Shown here piece by piece: positions 34,491 to 46,751 of a DNA stretch of 46,751 nt; within the stretch, counting starts at the first letter, position 1, and each line of letters opens with the position of its first letter. This stretch comes from an uncultured Verrucomicrobiota bacterium. GTDB taxonomy: Bacteria; Verrucomicrobiota; Verrucomicrobiia; Limisphaerales; UBA8199. The notes below the pieces were generated by a model that saw only the letters and a list, made by a program, of their open reading frames with translations, did no database searches and had not been told where the DNA came from. The stretch lies in NCBI GenBank assembly GCA_903873945.1, contig CAIQQM010000233.1, positions 1 through 46,751 of the forward strand, given 5' to 3'. The translations under genes and the position numbers were made by a program.

Positions 34491-35662
34491 GGCGGAGAGT
34501 TCGTTTGCTCGAGGCTCGGGGCCGGAGAATTTGTGGCCGGGACAACTTCGGGCTTCGGGGTCCACGCTTCGGGTTTTCCCGGCAACGCCAGGGCCCGGGC
34601 GACGGCTTCAGCCAGTTTCTGGCGGTGGGTGGGGTCGTCAATAAGGCGGGCCTCGTGAGGATTGGAGAGGTAGCCGCCTTCGATGAGGATGGCCGGGCGC
34701 TGCTGGCCCCGGAGCACGGCGGTGAACCTGACGCGGCGCACGCCCCGGTCCTGGCTGCCGTTAGCCTGCAGGAGTGCGCGATGCACGAGATAGGCGAGTT
34801 GGATGTTCTCGGCATCAAAGGCGTTGTTGGGGAAGACCAGAGCCTTTTCGTCGCTGAAGCCGCGCGTGACTGTTGAAGGCATGCCGGCGGGAGTGAGGCA
34901 GTAGGTTTCAAGACCTTGTTCATGGTCGTTCGGGGCTGAGGAATTGAAATGGAGGCTGATGAAGAGGGCGGCTTGATGATTCTCAGCGAATGTGACGCGG
35001 TTCGAGAGCGCAAGGTCGGTGTCGTTGGTGCGGGTAAGGAAAACCTGCCAGCCGTTCGTGGCAAGCAGGACTTGCAGCCGCCGCGCCCAGTCGAGGGTGT
35101 ACTCCTTCTCGCAATGGCCTCCGAGGACGCTCATGGCGCCGGAATTGAGGCTGCCGTGGCCGGGATCAATGACGATGATCTGATTGGTTTTCAACCAGCA
35201 GAGGGAAGGGCCGCCGAGCAGGGGCAGAATGGTTTTCTCGAGGTCGAGCGAGTGAACGAACGGCTCGTGGTCGATAATCTGTGGAGCGAAGCCCAGCCGC
35301 ACCTCCACTCCATTCCATTGGGCCGATTGGCTGCCGGCGCGCAGGACGAAAGCGCCGTTGGTTGTGTGCAAGGCGTAGGTGGGCAGGGGACCGGCAGGCA
35401 GTCGGGAAGGAGCGGCCAGATTGTTCGCGTGGCACCAGCGGTTCAGCGGAATCCATGCGCCGGCAATGCGGTTGGTGAAGGCGGGAATGGGAGGGGAATG
35501 GGGAATCGGGCTCGGGCCGGGAACGTGTGCCGGTGGTTGTGGGGCGGGGACCGTGTCCTTGCCTGTCCAGTCAGGAGCGTGCCCCGGCTTCCGTGGAGGA
35601 CCGGTGTAGCAGCCGGTGAGGAAGGCGGCGAGTACACATACAAGAGCTTTGGACTGATTCAA
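34487..35662 (-). CDS. N-acetylmuramoyl-L-alanine amidase, probable lipoprotein
   Basis: Amidase_3 (AmiA/CwlM-like) zinc enzyme that cleaves the peptide from murein. The lipobox LTGC (C18) follows a short hydrophobic signal, so it is probably lipid-anchored. A Pro-rich segment leads to the catalytic domain: DPGHGSLNSGA with the first zinc histidine, a second zinc histidine in SLHFNSS, and the catalytic glutamate in EGGYLSNP. The only sensible start is TTG at 35662, as no ATG or GTG lies near the signal. Its stop overlaps the epimerase GTG start. Confidence 0.87.
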   Translation of the reverse strand: MNQSKALVCVLAAFLTGCYTGPPRKPGHAPDWTGKDTVPAPQPPAHVPGPSPIPHSPPIPAFTNRIAGAWIPLNRWCHANNLAAPSRLPAGPLPTYALHTTNGAFVLRAGSQSAQWNGVEVRLGFAPQIIDHEPFVHSLDLEKTILPLLGGPSLCWLKTNQIIVIDPGHGSLNSGAMSVLGGHCEKEYTLDWARRLQVLLATNGWQVFLTRTNDTDLALSNRVTFAENHQAALFISLHFNSSAPNDHEQGLETYCLTPAGMPSTVTRGFSDEKALVFPNNAFDAENIQLAYLVHRALLQANGSQDRGVRRVRFTAVLRGQQRPAILIEGGYLSNPHEARLIDDPTHRQKLAEAVARALALPGKPEAWTPKPEVVPATNSPAPSLEQTNSPP

Positions 35663-35777
35663 CGCGGGAATATTGTGCGGAAGCGGGCCTCCGACTCAAG
35701 CGGTTATTGGAGGACCGGTTGTCAGCGGGACATGCGCTTGCGGGTTGGGTTCGGCCCGAGCATGATGCGGGGTGCCC

Positions 35778-37352
35778 ATGAAAGGCTATCTGGCTCTAAT
35801 TCTTCACGCGCACTTGCCCTTCGTGCGGCATCCGGAGCACGAGAAGTTTCTGGAGGAAAGCTGGCTGTTCGAGGCCATCACCGAAACCTATGTGCCGCTG
35901 CTGCAGCTTCTGGAACGCTGGCAGCAGGATGGCATGGATGCCCCCCTCTCGCTCACACTGACGCCGACCCTTTGTTCGATGCTCGGGGATCGGCTCCTGC
36001 AGGAGCGCTACACGCGGCACCTCGATGGGCTGATTGAGTTGGCGGAAAAAGAAATCCATCGGACGGTCTGGGAACCTCCTTTCCAAAAACTGGCCTGCGC
36101 GTATCACGCCAGGTTCAGCGCCATTCGCGACTTCTATCACGCCTGCAGTGGTGACCTTGTCGGAACATTCCGGAAACTTCAGGATGAGGGGAGGCTTGAG
36201 ATTATGACCAGCGCCGCCACCCATGCCCTGCTGCCACTGCTGTCCAATCATCCCTCTTCTCTTCGCGCGCAAATCCTTGTGGCCCGGGACCATTACCGGG
36301 CTTGTTTCGGGCGCGACCCTCGCGGCATCTGGCTCCCGGAATGCGCCTATGCCGACGGTTTGGAAGACATCCTGGCCGAAGTGAATCTGCGGTGGTTCAT
36401 CCTCAATACGCACGGGATCCTGCATGCTCGACCCCGGCCACGCTATGCTGTTTTCGCCCCCATCCTGACGCGCCGGGGTATCGCCGCCTTTGGCCGCGAC
36501 CCTGATTCCGCCAAGCAGGTCTGGAGCCGCCAGGAGGGTTATCCCGGCGACCCGCGGTACCGCGACTTTTACCGCGACATCGGTTTCGACCTCGATTTCG
36601 ATTATGTGAGCCCGCATCTGCCCACAGCCGACAAACGCAGCTTCACCGGTATCAAATACCATCGCATTACCGGACCGTCGCCACGGAAAGAGGTTTACAA
36701 CCGTGAAATGGCTGTGCAGGCGGCTGCGGAGCATGCGGGACATTTTCTCGATGCGCGGATGGCCCAGATTCAGCGCCTGGCCGGGATGCTTGACCGCCCG
36801 CCCCTTGCGGTGTGCCCTTACGACGCCGAGTTGTTCGGACACTGGTGGCACGAAGGGCTGGAGTTTTTGGATTACTTTGTCCGCAAGGCGTGTTACGACC
36901 AGAAAGTTTTCGCGCTCATAACGCCGGAAGAATACCTGCGGCGGCATCCGGTAAACCAGGTTGCCGCTCCAGCCGCCTCAAGCTGGGGTGAGGAAGGTTA
37001 CTGGCGCATCTGGCTCAACGAAAAGAACCAGTGGATTTACCCGCACCTCGATGCCGCCCAGGAACGCATGACCGGTCTGGCTCGGCGCTTCGTCCGGCCG
37101 GATGGGCTGCAAGGCCGCGCGCTCCGGCAGGCCGCGCGCGAACTGCTTCTCGCGCAAGCCAGCGATTGGCCCTTCATTCTCCGCGCCGGGACAAGCCCGG
37201 AATACGCGCGCAACCGGGTGACAGACCATCTGCTGCGCTTTACCACGCTCTACGAACAGCTCACCCGATCGCAGGTGGACGCGCAATGGCTGAGCCAGAT
37301 CGAACGTCAGGACAACATCTTTCCCGAGGTTAATTACCGCTACTGGGCGTGA
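35778..37352 (+). CDS. Glycoside hydrolase family 57 (1,4-alpha-glucan branching enzyme type)
   Basis: GH57 enzyme of 524 residues acting on alpha-glucans. The N-terminal HAHLPFVRHPE block is typical. The nucleophile is E188 in GIWLPEC and the acid/base is D349 in CPYDAELFGHWW; a DUF1957-like helical C-terminus follows. Close matches are thermophile-type GH57 branching enzymes, so a role in glycogen formation is likely. The ATG at 35778 has GGGGT just upstream; a GTG at 35772 would add two residues. Confidence 0.9.
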   Translation: MKGYLALILHAHLPFVRHPEHEKFLEESWLFEAITETYVPLLQLLERWQQDGMDAPLSLTLTPTLCSMLGDRLLQERYTRHLDGLIELAEKEIHRTVWEPPFQKLACAYHARFSAIRDFYHACSGDLVGTFRKLQDEGRLEIMTSAATHALLPLLSNHPSSLRAQILVARDHYRACFGRDPRGIWLPECAYADGLEDILAEVNLRWFILNTHGILHARPRPRYAVFAPILTRRGIAAFGRDPDSAKQVWSRQEGYPGDPRYRDFYRDIGFDLDFDYVSPHLPTADKRSFTGIKYHRITGPSPRKEVYNREMAVQAAAEHAGHFLDARMAQIQRLAGMLDRPPLAVCPYDAELFGHWWHEGLEFLDYFVRKACYDQKVFALITPEEYLRRHPVNQVAAPAASSWGEEGYWRIWLNEKNQWIYPHLDAAQERMTGLARRFVRPDGLQGRALRQAARELLLAQASDWPFILRAGTSPEYARNRVTDHLLRFTTLYEQLTRSQVDAQWLSQIERQDNIFPEVNYRYWA

Positions 37353-37457
37353 CGGACGGCTGATCTGGAGATGGAGCACAATGACTGTGAAGAAGGCTTA
37401 CCTTGACCTCAACTGGGGGCCATTCCGAAGTGACCTTTTCACGAAAACGTCATTTTT

Positions 37458-38534
37458 CTAGGACCCTTCGATGCTGAGTTTCCTCTTCTCCCGTGATTGA
37501 AATTGTGCCATCAAACAATCAATAAAATCACTTTCTAAAACGATACATAGTCGACAATCGATATTGGCAATTTTATGCTGAACCGCGCCAGCCAGTTTCC
37601 CGCCATACGCCAGTTTAGTCCACCCTTTCTCAACATCCTCCCCTAAAATGAGAAAATCAATTACCCCTGATACGGTCTTCGATGTGGAGACAATGCCTCC
37701 CAATGACTCGACTAAGCGGGTCGCATTGGAGCGACTCCCCCAAACCATTTTTCCAGTGAACAAAAACGTCCGTCCTCGGAACTCAATCTCGGGTTCTTGA
37801 ACTATTAATCCTCTGCTGAGCCAAAGACTAGGATTCGGGTTGGCGACGCACTCTTGAAGGAGTCGCCTCCTTGTTTCTCGCTCCTTCCGTTCTTCTTTGG
37901 TTTTCCGGACTTCTTCGAGGTAATTCTTCCCCTGAACAAGACAATGACATTTTAGCAGAGGCTTCTCGCTGGAAAATTTTGCGAAATCCTGGAAAGCCAC
38001 AATGCCAATTCCCTCCAATCGGGGGAAAATAACTTGCGTCAACAACTGATAAACAGATTCGGTGTCCCCTATCGCAGAATGTGCTCCAGCCGTTGGTAAC
38101 CCGAATGCCTCCCTCAGCACATCGAGACGATGTGAACTACATTCGGGAATAGCGCGTTTCGAAAGGTGCCAAGTGCAGAAGCCCGGCTGTCCAATCTGAG
38201 GTACATGCAAACGTCGCCACTCGGGAAGCAACACTGCATTCCAATCGTAGCGCAGGTAATGGGCGACCACATACCGATTCTCGATGTAGTAGCGCAATTG
38301 TTGGTACGCCTCAGAAGGTGAGATCCCGTGCGTGTCTAGAAATTCCTCCGTATAGCCATGAATCGATGTGGCGACAGTCGGAATGTGGATGTGATGGTTT
38401 AGGAAAACGCGAAATGGGTCTCCATCCCTCGATTTGCCCCGCATTCGCTATGCTGCGACTTCAAGCACGTGAATCGGGTAATCGAGACCATCGGTTTCAG
38501 TATCAAGAATGACCCATTCGTTCTGGTCTCCCAT
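37458..38534 (-). pseudogene. DnaQ-like exonuclease/BRCT fusion, interrupted by an in-frame TAG
   Basis: From the ATG at 38534 the frame reads WVILDTETDGLD, the ExoI motif with its catalytic Asp and Glu. It then meets TAG at 38448-38450 (codon 29) and continues as a 328-residue open frame. ExoII (HYLRYDWNAV) and ExoIII (HSAIGDTES) follow in the same frame. A charged linker leads to a C-terminal BRCT domain (FRGRTFLFTGKMVWGSR onward). A CAG to TAG change would explain the break. Starting after the stop, at 38444, would lose ExoI and so exonuclease activity. It lies 41 nt after the GYF_2 gene in the ligA operon. A nonsense mutation, a sequence error or read-through cannot be told apart here. 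Confidence 0.8.
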
Positions 38535-38575
38535 AAGTTCTAAAAGTCATTCGCGCACAACCTTTTTCGCAACCC

Positions 38576-42346
<3,771 letters not shown>

Positions 42347-42673
42347 CTTTCGATTAGAAGCCATCTCATAAATAGCAGCAGATGGCGCGGCCAGAGATTT
42401 GGGCCGGCGGCTAGGCGTGAGGCAGCGCGCATCCCCTCTGCGGGCTGACTGCTGTGCACGAAGCGCACGTCCTTTCTGGGCACCCGATTTGCAGGGCTTG
42501 GGAAGCCAAAGCGACGAACAACAACGCGGTCGGCCCAAAGATCGGCCGTTCCGTTCGCCCTTCATCTTCCCATTTGAAGCTGGGATGTAATCATATTTCT
42601 TTTCGCAACGCCGCTGCGGATATTTATGAGATAGCTTCTAGACAACCGGTTGGAGGCGTTCCAGATTCTCTAT
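42347..42673. other. Intergenic region between CDF and peroxiredoxin-like genes
   Basis: The 327-nt gap shows no supported gene. A weak inverted repeat GCCATCT/AGATGGC (42360-42366, 42380-42386) sits just after the CDF stop without a T-run. A GGAGG at 42652-42656 lies too far (about 17 nt) from the next ATG to be a normal ribosome-binding site. Confidence 0.4.
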
Positions 42674-43248
<575 letters not shown>

Positions 43249-43252
<4 letters not shown>

Positions 43253-43815
43253 GCTTTAGGCAATTCCAGCTCGACCATTTCGCACAACACGTGGAAGAGC
43301 AGCTTCTGCCCTTCTTGGATGCGCGCCGTGGAGCCGCCCGGCACCGGCAGGTCAAGCGTAGCAATGCCCTTCGTAAACCCGCCGTCGCGGCCCAGGAAGC
43401 AGAGACTTTCCATCCCTTTGCGTTTGGCCTCTTCGAGGGCGCGCAGCACGTTGCGTGATTTACCGCTCGTGGTGAAAGCGATGAGCAGATCGCCCTTTTC
43501 GCCCAGGCCCCACACCTGCCGCGCGAAGATTTCGTCCGCGCTGTAATCGTTGCAAACGGCCGTCATGAACTCGCCGTTGGCAGTGAGGGAGATGGCCGGG
43601 TAGGGCCGGCGGTCGTCGCGATAACGGCAAAGGAATTCGGTGGCCAGGTGGGTCGCATCGGACGCGCTGCCGCCGTTGCCGCACGTCAGCAGTTTGTGGC
43701 CGGAAGTCAGGCAGCGTAGAACCATTCCCGCCGCTCGCTTCATGGGTTCCTCCAATATGCTCAAGCTGCGAGTGGTGGCCACGGCATCCTCGATCGCGCG
43801 TTGCAGCAATGTCAT
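43249..43815 (-). CDS. gmhA: D-sedoheptulose 7-phosphate isomerase
   Basis: SIS-domain enzyme of 188 residues making D-glycero-D-manno-heptose 7-phosphate, the first step of LPS-core heptose synthesis. The CGNGGSASDATH block, FTTSGKSRNVL, and GGSTARIQEGQ match GmhA. It supports a Gram-negative envelope. It is convergent with the peroxiredoxin-like gene (4-nt overlap) and divergent from uvrC. Confidence 0.9.
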
Positions 43816-43922
43816 GCCCGAAGGTTATGCGGCAACGGCTGAAAAGCAAAACGCAAATTGGGGAGGGTGCCGGAACCTGATAGTGCGGTTTCTAATTGGA
43901 AAGGGTATGATTTGCCGAAGAC

Positions 43923-45605
43923 ATGCCGGTAGCCGATGACATTCGCAGGAAGCTTGGCACAGTGCCGCACAAGCCGGGCATCTACCTGATGCGCGATCGG
44001 TTCGGGACCGTGATCTATGTGGGCAAGGCACGCGATTTGCGCAAGCGCGTCAGCCAGTATTTCCAGCCGTCGCGGCGGATGAGCTGGGACCTGAAGTTCA
44101 AGGCGCTGACCGAGGCCATTCACGACTTCGATTGCCACGTGGTCCGGAGCGAGCCGGAGGCGCTGCTGCTGGAAGGCAAGCTCATCAAGGAATTTCATCC
44201 GCGCTACAACATCAGTTTCCGCGACGACAAACGGTTCCTGATGCTCAAAGTCAACCTGAATGATCCCATCCCGCGGTTCACGCTCACGCGCCTCAAACAG
44301 GACGACGGGGCGCGCTATTTCGGGCCATTCCCGGACTCGAGTGGTTTGCGCAGCACGCTGGCGCTGGTCCGCCGCCAGTATCACTTGCGCGGGTGCCGCC
44401 CGCTCACGCCGACCGGGCGCGATTACAAACATTGCCTGTACGCCCATTTGAAGTACTGCACCGCCCCCTGCATCGGCAATGTCAGCCGCGAGCAATATCT
44501 TGAACAGGTGACAGCCGCCTGCGATTTCCTCGCCGGCCAGTGCGAGGAAATGCAGGGCCAGCTTACGGATCAAATGCAGAAAGCCGCGACCGCGCAACAA
44601 TACGAGCGCGCCGCCGAACTGCGCGACCTGCTGGCCGACCTGCGCCAGACGACAAAAAAGGTGAGCCGCTTCGATCGGGTGCCTTACAGCCTGCCGCTGG
44701 CGCTCGATTCGCAGAAGGATTTGGCCGAGCTCGCGCTGGCGCTCGGTTTGTCGGCTCCGCCACAGCGTATCGAAGGCTTCGACATCTCGAACATCAGCGG
44801 CACCTTCGCCGTGGCCTCGGTTGTCAGCTTTCGCAATGGCCGGCCCGATCGGGCAAATTACCGGCGGTTTAAGATTGAAACCGTCGAGGGACAGAATGAT
44901 TTTGCCTCAGTGGCTGAAGTCGTGCGTCGGCGCTATACGCGGGTCCTGAAGGAGACGGGAGGAAGCGGAAAAGCGGCGGGGCAAAAGCTGGCCGGGCGCG
45001 ACGAGGGAGGTGAGGCGGTCCCGAAGGAGTTGCAGCGTTTGGTGGACGATGTGAGCGCTGCGGCCAAAGGCCGGCGCGCGCTCCCGGCCGGCGCGGATGC
45101 GGCGGCGGCTGATGTTGGCGCGCACCGCGCGGCGGGCGGACCTTCTCGAAAAGGCATCGCAGCTCTGCCGGACCTGATTCTCATTGACGGCGGCAAAGGC
45201 CAGCTCGGTGCCGCATGCGCGGAATTGGAGAAGCTCGGGCTGGGCCATATTCCGGTCATCGGACTGGCCAAGGAATTTGAGGAGATTTATCGGCCGGGCG
45301 AAAAGGAGCCTTTGCGGCTGTCACAGGATAGCGGTGCCCTCAAGTTGCTCCAGCGCGTGCGCGACGAGTCGCATCGGCTTGCCAACACTTACAACGCCGA
45401 ACTGCGCCTGCGGAAAATCTCGGAGAGCATCCTCGATGAGTTCCCCAATATCGGCGAGCGGCGCAAAGCCGCGTTGCTCAGGAAGTTCGGTTCGGTCCAG
45501 CGCATCCGTTTGGCCAGCGTCGGGCAGATCGCGGAAGTGCCCGGCTTCGGCGGCAGGATGGCTTCGGAGTTGAAGGTGTTTTTGGAAGCCCGGTCGGCGG
45601 GTTGA
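43923..45605 (+). CDS. uvrC: UvrABC system protein C
   Basis: Nucleotide-excision-repair nuclease of 560 residues. GIY-YIG domain (GIYLMRD, VIYVGKA), zinc-type cysteines in CLYAHLKYCTAPCIG, UVR motif (QYERAAELRDLLADL), RNase-H-like nuclease (EGFDISNISGT, LILIDGGKGQL), and a C-terminal helix-hairpin-helix. A stretch of about 73 residues (about 341-413), rich in Ala, Gly, Lys and Arg, interrupts the nuclease domain before LPDLILIDGG. The 3' end overlaps the opposite-strand immunity-like ORF by 128 nt. Confidence 0.94.
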   Translation: MPVADDIRRKLGTVPHKPGIYLMRDRFGTVIYVGKARDLRKRVSQYFQPSRRMSWDLKFKALTEAIHDFDCHVVRSEPEALLLEGKLIKEFHPRYNISFRDDKRFLMLKVNLNDPIPRFTLTRLKQDDGARYFGPFPDSSGLRSTLALVRRQYHLRGCRPLTPTGRDYKHCLYAHLKYCTAPCIGNVSREQYLEQVTAACDFLAGQCEEMQGQLTDQMQKAATAQQYERAAELRDLLADLRQTTKKVSRFDRVPYSLPLALDSQKDLAELALALGLSAPPQRIEGFDISNISGTFAVASVVSFRNGRPDRANYRRFKIETVEGQNDFASVAEVVRRRYTRVLKETGGSGKAAGQKLAGRDEGGEAVPKELQRLVDDVSAAAKGRRALPAGADAAAADVGAHRAAGGPSRKGIAALPDLILIDGGKGQLGAACAELEKLGLGHIPVIGLAKEFEEIYRPGEKEPLRLSQDSGALKLLQRVRDESHRLANTYNAELRLRKISESILDEFPNIGERRKAALLRKFGSVQRIRLASVGQIAEVPGFGGRMASELKVFLEARSAG

Positions 45606-46113
45606 GGGGGAACGCTGTTGGTCGAAGTTGCTCTGGAAGGCGTCGGCGTTGCCAATCACATTCCGTGGCAGAATCAGTTCCGGCGGCGACGACGGCTTTG
45701 ATCGCGTAGGCGGCGGCGTGTCGGGCGTGACTGGCCATGTGGGCGGTGCCGGCGGCGTGACCGGCGGCACGGGCGGCGGCGCGGGCCGCACCTTCATCGA
45801 CGGCGCGGGCGGCGGCGTGGGTGGCAACTGCAGCGGCGCGTGCTGCGCCATACGTTATCCCGCCGCGCGCCCAGGTGCGCCCTGCCTCAATGGCTTTGCG
45901 CGGTCGGTCGTCTCCCGGGTGTTTCTCCTCAAAGAATGGAAGCACATGTTCGGCGCAATCGGCGGCCCAGAGTGCAAGCAACCTCTGATCCCGCTTGTCG
46001 GGATGCTTGACGTGTTCAACCTTTATTTGACGGCCTGTGCTGGACGCGCGGTGGCTGTTGCCTCCGGCGCTTCTAGCCTTTCTCCGGGTCCTTCTGTGGC
46101 TTGCGATAGTCAT
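45478..46113 (-). CDS. Ala-rich putative immunity protein (Imm-5-like), boundaries uncertain
   Basis: The core (about residues 35-160 of the 211-codon frame) matches, from memory, the 'putative immunity protein' family: LLALWAADCAEHVLPFFEE, DDRPRKAIEAG, then an Ala-rich helix stretch with His repeats, and DWQRRRLPEQLR. Such proteins appear in toxin-immunity loci, but no toxin is seen beside it. The only in-frame ATG (46113) overlaps the upstream DUF5329-like gene by 41 nt and gives a non-homologous N-terminus. The C-terminus runs into uvrC antisense. Real ends are therefore unclear and some decay or error is possible. Confidence 0.6.
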   Translation of the reverse strand: MTIASHRRTRRKARSAGGNSHRASSTGRQIKVEHVKHPDKRDQRLLALWAADCAEHVLPFFEEKHPGDDRPRKAIEAGRTWARGGITYGAARAAAVATHAAARAVDEGAARAAARAAGHAAGTAHMASHARHAAAYAIKAVVAAGTDSATECDWQRRRLPEQLRPTAFPLNPPTGLPKTPSTPKPSCRRSRALPRSARRWPNGCAGPNRTS

Positions 46114-46468
46114 CTAAAATCTGGCTGAGCCACTTGGCGCATTCAATCTCGTTTCCGTCCTTGGTCTTCACCTTGTACGCCCGGCCGGTCATGAGGCTCT
46201 TGCTGGCGGCCAGCCGGATGAAATCTTCGGGTGTTTTGATCTCCTTCTTGAAATACCCATATTTGCCCTTCATATGCTCCGACGCTTCTTTGGGTGTGTA
46301 GGACTTGCCGTTGCGAATGAAGGTGCAATCCGATTTTGCGACGAAGTTGAGGAGATACGCCACGGTCCGGTTCAGATCTTCGGCTGGTGTTCCCGCCTGG
46401 ACGAATGTCATGCCGGCACTCAGCAACAGGGCTGAGGCGACGAACGCGTATATGATGTTGTGTCGCAT
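46073..46468 (-). CDS. DUF5329-like secreted protein
   Basis: 131 residues with a signal peptide (MRHNIIYAFVASALLLSAGM onward, cleavage after VQA). The mature part has LLNFVAKSDCTFIRNG, EASEHMKGKYGYF and AASKSLMTGRAY, resembling DUF5329/YfeK proteins, whose function is unknown. The ATG at 46468 is preferred for the signal peptide. An ATG at 46546 would add 26 residues before it and overlap the upstream stop as ATGA. Confidence 0.68.
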   Translation of the reverse strand: MRHNIIYAFVASALLLSAGMTFVQAGTPAEDLNRTVAYLLNFVAKSDCTFIRNGKSYTPKEASEHMKGKYGYFKKEIKTPEDFIRLAASKSLMTGRAYKVKTKDGNEIECAKWLSQILDDYRKPQKDPEKG

Positions 46469-46542
46469 AAGGCTGACACCGGAACTCGGTGGCGGCGGGT
46501 CACTGGGCAACGAATTGGCTGAAACGCAATCCCGCCGGCCGT

Positions 46543-46751
46543 TCATTTCTTGCGCAAAGAATCTGCAACGGCGTGTGCTTTTTCGGGCGAAGAAAATCCC
46601 AATTCTATCTTCGGACCAAGAATTTCGGCGCGAATCACCGGCTCTGCGACAACGTTCGTCCCGACCATAATCTGGACCTTCTGTTTGATGTGCTTCTTGG
46701 TAAACTCGCGAAACTCGGCGGCCTTTGCCTTGGAAAACTTCAGATGAAGCG
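46543..46751 (-). CDS. C-terminal fragment of a SecDF P1-head-like protein (partial)
   Basis: The last 68 codons of a gene whose start lies beyond the window, with TGA at 46545-46543. The frame reads KAAEFREFTKKHI, QIMVGTNVVAEPVI and LGFSSPEKAHAVADSLRKK. These resemble the P1 head subdomain of SecD: a substrate-like alpha/beta segment with 'V-x-x-P-V-I', then 'fs-x-e-x-A'. It may be a small exported protein with this fold rather than SecD itself, because it ends right after the domain. Confidence 0.55.
   Translation of the reverse strand, partial: LHLKFSKAKAAEFREFTKKHIKQKVQIMVGTNVVAEPVIRAEILGPKIELGFSSPEKAHAVADSLRKK

Noticed and set aside
34949..36037. Plus-strand ORF of 362 codons
   Set aside because: Antisense to the amidase and overlapping the GH57 start in another frame; no domain seen.
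35796..36947. Minus-strand ORF of 383 codons
   Set aside because: Antisense to the GH57 gene, whose catalytic motifs are intact.
45628..46128. Gly-rich plus-strand ORF of 166 codons
   Set aside because: Its glycine repeats are the antisense of the Ala-rich immunity-like core on the minus strand; the minus frame has recognisable family motifs.

Overview
The window reads as an ordinary chromosomal segment of a moderately GC-rich, Gram-negative bacterium, most likely a member of the Verrucomicrobiota (Pedosphaera/Limisphaerales-like). The evidence is a pseudopilin with the FTLIE leader and an H-x9-DG C-terminal motif, hopanoid/squalene genes, archaeal-type phosphoglycerate mutase, a GH57 enzyme, a DUF3516 Ski2-like helicase, and core proteins (RimO, Obg, LigA, UvrC, FtsK) carrying lineage-type insertions. 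The taxonomic call is inference. I see no tRNA, rRNA, CRISPR array, complete insertion sequence or prophage.

Layout. 1-5.5 kb: rimO and pgsA on +, then a RodZ-like HTH membrane protein and a secreted phospholipase-D-like protein on -, in line with ftsK (5.5-8.2 kb). 8.3-13 kb: a YihY/BrkB membrane protein (+), a HAD-like protein (-) and a large Ski2/DUF3516 helicase (-). 13.1-22.8 kb: a long + strand run: an atypical acetate-kinase-family gene, a MobA-like nucleotidyltransferase, yicC-gmk-coaC, a six-TM histidine kinase with an NtrC-type sigma54 response regulator, a small membrane protein, then hpnD-hpnK and a 4-TM EamA-type protein. 22.9-32.3 kb (-): hpnG-like nucleosidase, PolB-like exonuclease, apgM, trpB, a zinc-ribbon membrane protein, a DUF2167 protein, ychF, obg, and rpmA/rplU with a good sigma70 promoter and a clear terminator.

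32.4-33.5 kb holds a pseudopilin gene with a near-consensus sigma54 (-24/-12) promoter and a strong terminator. 33.5-37.4 kb: lipoprotein amidase and sugar-nucleotide epimerase (GTGA-coupled, -), and a GH57 enzyme (+). 37.5-41.3 kb: a - strand operon of an enlarged ligA, a 60-aa GYF_2 protein and a DnaQ-exonuclease/BRCT fusion interrupted by an in-frame TAG. 41.4-46.75 kb: CDF transporter, peroxiredoxin-like protein, gmhA, uvrC, an Ala-rich putative immunity-like ORF, a DUF5329-like protein and the tail of a SecD-P1-like protein.

The most interesting signals are: (i) the sigma54 promoter on the pseudopilin gene together with a PilS/PilR-like pair 12 kb away; (ii) the ligA-GYF_2-DnaQ/BRCT operon with its amber codon; (iii) the repeated occurrence of large insertions in otherwise universal proteins. 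No wholly unprecedented system is claimed; (ii) is the best candidate for an undescribed functional grouping.
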